Source of the DNA: Parasulfuritortus sp036391875
GTDB taxonomy: Bacteria; Pseudomonadota; Gammaproteobacteria; Burkholderiales; Thiobacillaceae
Direction: 5' to 3'
Length of the DNA: 64,000 bases
Assembly (NCBI GenBank): GCA_036391875.1
Contig: DASVZA010000039.1
Coordinates: 1 to 64,000, forward strand
Part shown: one piece after another, positions 58,096-64,000 of the stretch
Position numbering within the stretch: the stretch's first letter is position 1
Layout: each line of letters starts with the position of its first letter
Program-made: the position numbers and the translations under genes
The notes under the pieces: generated by a model
What the model was told of the DNA's origin: nothing
Database searches by the model: none
What the model saw: only the letters and a program-made list of their open reading frames with translations

Positions 58096-58896
58096 TCAGG
58101 GGGATGGCAATTGGTCCGGCGCTTTTTGCGCCTTGTCCCGGGCAGGGATGGCCGTCTCCTCGGGCGGTTCGCCCATGATCGGACGCATGGCGGTGAGCAG
58201 GTTGGCGAACAGGCTGGAATGCTGCTTCTCCTGCTCGGCGAGCAGTAGCTTCATCTGCTGACGCTGCATCGGCATCGAGAAGCAGGCCGGGCAATTCTCG
58301 TGGATGACCGGCAGGCCGGCGTTGCGGGCGAAGTCGCGGGTCTGCCGCTCGCGGGCGTAGATCAGCGGTCGGATCACGCGCAGGTCGCCGGCGTCGATGA
58401 CGTAGTGGGCCTGCATGGTGCGCAGCTTGCCGCCGAAGAAGGCCGACATCAGGAAGGTCTCGGCCAGGTCGTCGAGGTGCTGGGCCAGGGCCAGGACGTT
58501 GCAGCCGTGCTCGCGCGCCACGCGGTACAGGATGCCGCGCCGCATGCGCGAGCAATAGGCGCAGAACGAGTCGCCCTGCATCTTCTGCTCGGCTTCGGCG
58601 ACGATGGGCTGGCTTTCGTAGTAATAGGGTACGCCCAGTGCGGCCAGGTAGGGCTTGAGCGGCGAGGGGTCGAAATCGGGCGATTGCGGGTCGACCGTGC
58701 AGGCGGCCAGCTCGAACTTGATCGGCGCGCGCTTCTGCAGGTCGAGCAGGATATGCAGCAGCGACAGGCTGTCCTTGCCGCCGGACAGGCCGAGCAGGAC
58801 CCGGTCGCCGTCCCGGATCATGGTGTAATCGCCGATCGCCCGCCCGGCGGCGGCCAGTAGCGGGCGGGACGGCTTGACGGGGGCGGCTGGACTCAA
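58096..58896 (-). CDS. ttcA: tRNA 2-thiocytidine biosynthesis protein TtcA
   Basis: This 266-residue enzyme thiolates cytidine 32 of some tRNAs. The PP-loop is LGLSGGKDSLSLLH (residues 35-48). The cysteine pair CAYCSRMRRG and the third cluster Cys in NCPACFSMP coordinate its 4Fe-4S centre. The C-terminal 30 residues look disordered. A 1-base gap follows dsbD. Confidence 0.95.
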   Translation of the reverse strand: MSPAAPVKPSRPLLAAAGRAIGDYTMIRDGDRVLLGLSGGKDSLSLLHILLDLQKRAPIKFELAACTVDPQSPDFDPSPLKPYLAALGVPYYYESQPIVAEAEQKMQGDSFCAYCSRMRRGILYRVAREHGCNVLALAQHLDDLAETFLMSAFFGGKLRTMQAHYVIDAGDLRVIRPLIYARERQTRDFARNAGLPVIHENCPACFSMPMQRQQMKLLLAEQEKQHSSLFANLLTAMRPIMGEPPEETAIPARDKAQKAPDQLPSP

Positions 58897-58897
58897 A

Positions 58898-60787
58898 TCA
58901 GGGCAGGGCCTGGTTCAGGCTGGCGAGAAACTTTTCCGGCGGCTCGTAGCCGACCACGCGGAAGGTCTGTTCCTTGCCCTGGGGATCGAAGAAGATGATC
59001 CCGGGCGGGCCGAACAGGCTGAAGCGCTTGAGCAGCGCCTTGTCGTCGTCGGTGTTGCCGGTGACGTCGACCTGGAGCAGGGTCGCGTCCTTCAATCGGG
59101 CCTGGATCCGGGCATCGGAGAAGGTGTAGTGCTCGAACTCCTTGCAGGACACGCACCAGTCGGCATAGAAGTCCAGCATCACCGGCTTGCCGGCCGCATT
59201 CTTGATCGCGGCATCGAGTTCAGCCACGTTCTTCACCCGCTGGAAGTTCAGCTTGGACTCGGTCTGCGCGGCAGCGGCCATGCCGCCCTTGAACACGGAC
59301 AGGGGCTGCAGCGGGTCGCGGCTGCCGCCGAGCGCCCCCAGCAGCAGCGAGACGCCGGCGATCAGGGTGATGATGCCGATGCCCTTCCAGAACCGGTGCC
59401 AGCCGCCGGCATCTGCCGCCAGGGGATCCATGGCCCGCATGTAGACGCCGGAGATGATCAGCAGGGCGGCCCAGAGCAGCATCTGGGCGAGGTCGGGAAT
59501 CAGGGGCGAGATCAGCCAGACGGCGACGCCTAGCAGGAGCACGCCGAAGAACTTCTTGACGGCTTCCATCCAGCCGCCGGCGCGCGGCAGCAAGGCGCCG
59601 GCCGACAGGCCGACCAGCAGCAGCGGCACGCCCATGCCCAGGGCAAGGAAGAAGAGGGCGACGCCGCCCAGCACCACGTTGCCGGTCTGGCCGATGTAGA
59701 GCAGGGCGCCAGCCAGCGGCGCGGCGACGCAGGGGCCGACGATCAGCGCCGAGATGGCGCCCATGGTGAATACGCCGGCGTAGGAACCGCCCTTCTGGCG
59801 GTTGCTGGCGTCGGTGAAGCGGCTTTGCAGGAAACTCGGCACCTGCAGTTCGTAGAAGCCGAACATGGAGAAGGCCAGGGCGATGAAGATGGCGGCGCCC
59901 GTACCCAGCGCCCACGGGTTTTGCAGGGCGTTGGAGATCAGGGTGCCGGACAGGCCGGCGGCCACCCCGGCTAGGGCGTAGGTGATGGCCATGCCCAGCA
60001 CGTAGGCCAGGGACAGCATGAAGCCCTTGCTCTTGGTGACGTGGTGGCCATGGCCGACGATGATGCCGGACAGGATCGGAATCATCGGGAAGACGCAGGG
60101 CGTCAGCGACAGCAACAGGCCGGCACCGAAGAAGCCGGCGACGATCAGCCAGAAGTTGCCGCCGCGCAGCAGGCGGGTGATCTGGCTGCTGTCCGAGGTG
60201 TCCTGCTTCCCGGTCTGGGCCGTTGCAGCTGGCGGTGCGCTGGCGGCGGGAGGGGCGGCAACCGGCGCAGCCTGGATGGGTTCCAGTGCCGGCTTGGTTT
60301 CAGTCTTCGGCTTGGCTTCGGGTTTGGCCGCCGGCGGTTCCGTCTTGGCTGCAGCCGGCATGTCGAGCGGCAGGACCGTTTCGATGGGCGGGAAGCAGAC
60401 GCCGAACTGGCCGGCGCAGCCCTGGTAGTTGGCGGTCAGCATGAAATGCTGACCCGGCTTGGCCGAACTGATCGGGATACGGACCTTGAAGTCGGCCGGG
60501 TAGATTTCCTCACGGCCCATGATCTCGTCGATCTTGACCTTGGGCGGTGGAAAGTCCGGTTTGCCCAGCTTGACGGCATCGGCGGAGAACTTGATCTTGT
60601 CGCGATATAGGTAATAGCCATCGACGACGCGGAACTGCGCTTCGATGGTCTTTGCATCCACCAGCTTGGCGGTGTAGCGGAAGGCCTGGCCAGGCTCCAA
60701 AAGGTCGCCGTCAGCGGCCTTAAGGATGGGTGAGGCGAGTATGAGCAGGGCGGCAAGAATGAAGCGAGGGGTGATAAAGCGGATCAT
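58898..60787 (-). CDS. dsbD: Thiol:disulfide interchange protein DsbD
   Basis: This 629-residue DsbD passes electrons from cytoplasmic thioredoxin to periplasmic thiol proteins such as CcmG. The signal peptide is followed by the alpha domain with a CAGQFGVC pair and a Pro/Ala-rich linker (about 147-195). Eight membrane helices follow, with SLTPCVFPMIPIL and VGPCVAAPLAGAL, and a C-terminal thioredoxin domain carries FYADWCVSCKEFE. Its ATG overlaps the cutA stop (ATGA). Confidence 0.95.
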   Translation of the reverse strand: MIRFITPRFILAALLILASPILKAADGDLLEPGQAFRYTAKLVDAKTIEAQFRVVDGYYLYRDKIKFSADAVKLGKPDFPPPKVKIDEIMGREEIYPADFKVRIPISSAKPGQHFMLTANYQGCAGQFGVCFPPIETVLPLDMPAAAKTEPPAAKPEAKPKTETKPALEPIQAAPVAAPPAASAPPAATAQTGKQDTSDSSQITRLLRGGNFWLIVAGFFGAGLLLSLTPCVFPMIPILSGIIVGHGHHVTKSKGFMLSLAYVLGMAITYALAGVAAGLSGTLISNALQNPWALGTGAAIFIALAFSMFGFYELQVPSFLQSRFTDASNRQKGGSYAGVFTMGAISALIVGPCVAAPLAGALLYIGQTGNVVLGGVALFFLALGMGVPLLLVGLSAGALLPRAGGWMEAVKKFFGVLLLGVAVWLISPLIPDLAQMLLWAALLIISGVYMRAMDPLAADAGGWHRFWKGIGIITLIAGVSLLLGALGGSRDPLQPLSVFKGGMAAAAQTESKLNFQRVKNVAELDAAIKNAAGKPVMLDFYADWCVSCKEFEHYTFSDARIQARLKDATLLQVDVTGNTDDDKALLKRFSLFGPPGIIFFDPQGKEQTFRVVGYEPPEKFLASLNQALP

Positions 60788-61116
60788 GCAGTCTCCAACG
60801 TCTCGGCGGCTACCCAGGCCAGGTAATCGGGCAGGCCGTGTGTTATGTCGATCGCCACCAGTTCGGGCAGTTGATAAGGATGGTGCGTCCTGACGAAGTC
60901 TTCAAGCCGGTCGTATTTCTCGGCCAGTGTCTTGATAATGACCGGAATCTCCCCATCTTCGTTCAAGGCCCCTCGCCAGCGATAGAACGACTGGCAGGGC
61001 GACAGGACGTTCACGCAGGCGGCAAGGCGGGCCTCGACCAGTTCACGGGCCAGCGTCCGGGCCGCGTCCTGATTGGGTAATGTGGTGAGTACGAGTATCG
61101 CCGGAGGCGTTTTCAT
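60784..61116 (-). CDS. cutA: CutA1 divalent-cation tolerance protein
   Basis: This 110-residue CutA-fold trimer protein reads LTTLPNQDAARTLARELVEA, LAACVNVLSPCQSFYRWRG and TLAEKYDRLEDFVRTHHPYQ (adjoining family segments). It is linked to copper or divalent-metal tolerance, though its exact role is debated. Its ATG (CAT on plus at 61114-61116) shares two bases with the fxsA ATG on the other strand. Confidence 0.93.
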   Translation of the reverse strand: MKTPPAILVLTTLPNQDAARTLARELVEARLAACVNVLSPCQSFYRWRGALNEDGEIPVIIKTLAEKYDRLEDFVRTHHPYQLPELVAIDITHGLPDYLAWVAAETLETA

Positions 61117-61528
61117 GGTTCGATTCCTGGCCAGTCTGTGGCCGATTATAGCGTTGGGATTCCCGCTGCTGGAACTGGCGGGAATCGTCTACATCTGGCA
61201 CCAGATCGGCGCCTGGACCCTGCTTTGGCTGCTGGTGTCGGTATTCGTCGGAGCCTCCTTGATCGCCACCGAACGGCTGACCTTCATGCCGCGCCTGGTC
61301 GGGGCCATGATGGGCGGTGCGAATCCATTCGCCGCACTCAAGGGCAGCGGCCTGCGCTTCCTGGCCGGGTTGCTGCTGATCTTTCCGGGCGCCATCAGCG
61401 ATGTCATCGCCGTGGTCCTGCTGCTGTGGTCACTGTTCCAGCCGGCGCCGATGATGAAGCATTGGCAGGCGGGCGGCGCGCGGCCCGAGGACGACGTGAT
61501 CGAGGGCGAATTCCGCCGGATGGACTAA
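61115..61528 (+). CDS. fxsA: FxsA-family membrane protein
   Basis: The ATG at 61115 (MVRFLASLWPIIALGFPLLE) has GGAGG 8 bases upstream, inside the divergent cutA coding sequence, and gives 137 residues. Three to four hydrophobic segments and GWTLLWLLVSVFVGASLI-like and GLLLIFPGAISDVIAVVLLL regions identify FxsA, a protein that in E. coli influences exclusion of phage T7 by F plasmid. Its general role is unknown. Confidence 0.9.
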   Translation: MVRFLASLWPIIALGFPLLELAGIVYIWHQIGAWTLLWLLVSVFVGASLIATERLTFMPRLVGAMMGGANPFAALKGSGLRFLAGLLLIFPGAISDVIAVVLLLWSLFQPAPMMKHWQAGGARPEDDVIEGEFRRMD

Positions 61529-62568
61529 GCTGCCTCCAGGTGAGCCCTGAGATGGCGCAAGGCCACCAGCAGGGCCGCCGAAGCGGGGATGGCCAGCAGC
61601 ACGCCGAAGAACCCGAACAGCTGGCCGAAGGCCATCAGGGCGAAGATGACCGCCACCGGATGCAGGCCGACCCGTTCGCCCACCAGCCTGGGCGTGATCA
61701 CCATGCCTTCCAGCAGTTGGCCGATGGCGAATACGCCCCAGACCGGCAGTAGCGAGACCAGGTCGGGATGCTGGCCCAGGCTGGCCAGGGTGCCGAGCAG
61801 CACGCCGACGGTGACGCCCAGATAGGGGATGAAGACCAGGATGCCGGCGATCATGCCCACCGCCAGGGCGTAGTCCAGTCCGGCCAGCCAGAGTCCCAGG
61901 CTGTAGAACAGGGCCATGACGGCGATGACCGAGATCTGGCCGCGCACGAATTCCGAGAGGACCGCGTCGATTTCCCGTGCGACGCCGGTCACGCTGGGCC
62001 GGATCGCGGCCGGGATCAGTTCGGCCGTCGCCGCGGTCATCCGGTCCCAGTCCCGCAGCAGGTAGAAGGTGACGACCGGGATCAGCAGCAGGTTGGCCAG
62101 GATGCCCAACAAAGCCAGGCCGCGATTGCCGACTTCAGGCAGATAGGCGGTCAACTGGGTCAGTTCGCTGACATGGGCCTTGAGCCAGGTCAGCAGTTCG
62201 GCCTGGCTACCCATCAGGTCCACGCCCAGATCGGATTGCAGCCGGGGCAACAGGGTATTCTGGCCCCAGTCCAGCAGATGGGGCAGCTGGGCGATCAGCA
62301 TGCGGGTCTGGGCCTGGAACAGCGGGGTGAGGATCAGGGCCAGGACGACCATGAGCAGCAGCAGGCCGAGCAGCACCACGAGAGTGCCCAGGGTGCGGGA
62401 CAGCTTGCGCCGCTCCAGCCGGTCGACCAGCGGGTCGCAAAGGTAGGCCAGGGCCGCCGCAGCGAGGAAAGGCGACAGGATCGGAGCGAGCCGATAAAGC
62501 AGCCAGAGCCCGCCGGCGGCGAGCAAAAGGTACAAGAGCGATCGGTTGGAAGCAGGATTGAGGTCCAT
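61525..62568 (-). CDS. AI-2E family (PerM-like) membrane transporter
   Basis: This 347-residue protein has eight membrane helices and the family signature LVFIPYLGVTVGVLLGTLAS (residues ~245-264) followed by PRLVGERVGLHPVAVIFALMAF. AI-2E family members include the autoinducer-2 exporter TqsA and sodium/proton transporters, so the substrate is unknown. It converges with fxsA by 4 bases and diverges from purM over 43 bases, a common betaproteobacterial arrangement. Confidence 0.93.
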   Translation of the reverse strand: MDLNPASNRSLLYLLLAAGGLWLLYRLAPILSPFLAAAALAYLCDPLVDRLERRKLSRTLGTLVVLLGLLLLMVVLALILTPLFQAQTRMLIAQLPHLLDWGQNTLLPRLQSDLGVDLMGSQAELLTWLKAHVSELTQLTAYLPEVGNRGLALLGILANLLLIPVVTFYLLRDWDRMTAATAELIPAAIRPSVTGVAREIDAVLSEFVRGQISVIAVMALFYSLGLWLAGLDYALAVGMIAGILVFIPYLGVTVGVLLGTLASLGQHPDLVSLLPVWGVFAIGQLLEGMVITPRLVGERVGLHPVAVIFALMAFGQLFGFFGVLLAIPASAALLVALRHLRAHLEAA

Positions 62569-62611
62569 TCGGCTAGAATATCACCCTTGCCCATTGACTA
62601 CCCTCATCGCC

Positions 62612-63648
<1,037 letters not shown>

Positions 63649-63649
<1 letters not shown>

Positions 63650-64000
63650 TGAAGGCAGTCGTTCTCATCTCCGGCCGCGGCTCCAACATGGAGGCGCTGC
63701 TGAAGGCGGACCTGCCGGTCGAATTCGCTGCGGTCATCAGCAACAAGCCCGATGCCGGAGGACTTGAGGTTGCCGCCCAGCTGGGCGTCAAGGCGGTAGC
63801 CATCGATCACCGGCGCTTCTCCGACCGGGTGTCGTTCGATGCTGCACTGGCGGAGGAAATCGATCGCTACGAGCCGGATCTGATCGTCCTGGCCGGCTTC
63901 ATGCGGGTGCTGACCGACGAATTCGTGCGCCGCTACCTGGGTCGAATGATCAATATCCATCCGGCCCTGTTGCCGGCCTTTCCGGGCTTGAACACCCATC
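63649..64000 (+). CDS. purN: Phosphoribosylglycinamide formyltransferase, truncated by the window end
   Basis: The open frame starts MKAVVLISGRGSNMEALLK, the PurN N-terminus, and runs off the window after LGRMINIHPALLPAFPGL, which contains the catalytic Asn-His (INIHPALLP). Only about 117 residues are seen of the usual 200 or so. It forms formyl-GAR from GAR and 10-formyl-tetrahydrofolate, and is co-translated with purM. Confidence 0.94.

Overview
The window looks like part of a chromosome from a GC-rich betaproteobacterium, most likely a respiratory, possibly facultatively anaerobic member of the Nitrosomonadales/Rhodocyclales type. This is inferred from the dusB-fis-purH-purD order, the rpsF-priB-rpsR-rplI-dnaB-alr cluster, a complete system I cytochrome c maturation operon (ccmABCDEFGHI), purM beside a PerM-like exporter gene, and a neisserial/betaproteobacterial-type porin. 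No 16S rRNA or other species marker is present, so the genus cannot be fixed. I see no rRNA, tRNA, CRISPR array, transposase or phage gene.

Layout. 1-4657 (+): an operon with a partial membrane-anchored Ig-like protein, a NapH-type polyferredoxin, a 2-hydroxyacyl-CoA-dehydratase-like double-cubane reductase, its ATPase activator and a CcdA/UreH-like membrane protein. 4667-9504 (-): tsaC, purD, purH, fis, dusB. 9654-12234 (+): lnt and selD. 12256-13563 (-): three small genes (UspA-like, possible RRM-like fold, PAS), divergent from a three-PAS histidine kinase and FixJ-like regulator (13796-17211, +). 17332-24122 (-): a TlpA-like thioredoxin, an unrecognised secreted protein and a TolC-MFP-RND efflux operon. 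24240-31569 (-): a long arsenic-resistance and thiol-redox region. 31616-33063 (-): a GIDE/EF-hand membrane protein and LemA. 33216-35258 (+): an EF-G-like GTPase.

35324-39227 (+): a Phd/VapC toxin-antitoxin pair translationally coupled to a single-chain restriction-modification enzyme. 39246-42698: fumarase, rhodanese, NfeD and an SPFH protein. 42839-44038: a D-Ala-D-Ala endopeptidase with a His/Lys-rich linker. 44150-51094 (+): ccmA to ccmI. 51095-51760 is a non-coding stretch with a dispersed repeat and the porin terminator, followed by porin, trpC, alr, dnaB, rplI, rpsR, priB, rpsF, ttcA, dsbD and cutA on the minus strand. The window closes with fxsA, perM, purM and a truncated purN.

Themes. 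Several blocks concern thiol and electron chemistry: ccm, DsbD, TlpA, CcdA-like protein, polyferredoxin plus double-cubane reductase, and the Cys-rich proteins around the arsenic genes. The best candidate for a little-described system is the first operon, which could couple the quinone pool and ATP hydrolysis to a very low-potential [Fe-S] reductase. Further points of interest are the arsenic operon with a metallo-beta-lactamase-fold protein lacking the HxH half of its metal motif and a predicted leaderless arsR, the coupled toxin-antitoxin/R-M operon, and a palindromic element inserted in frame in trpC.
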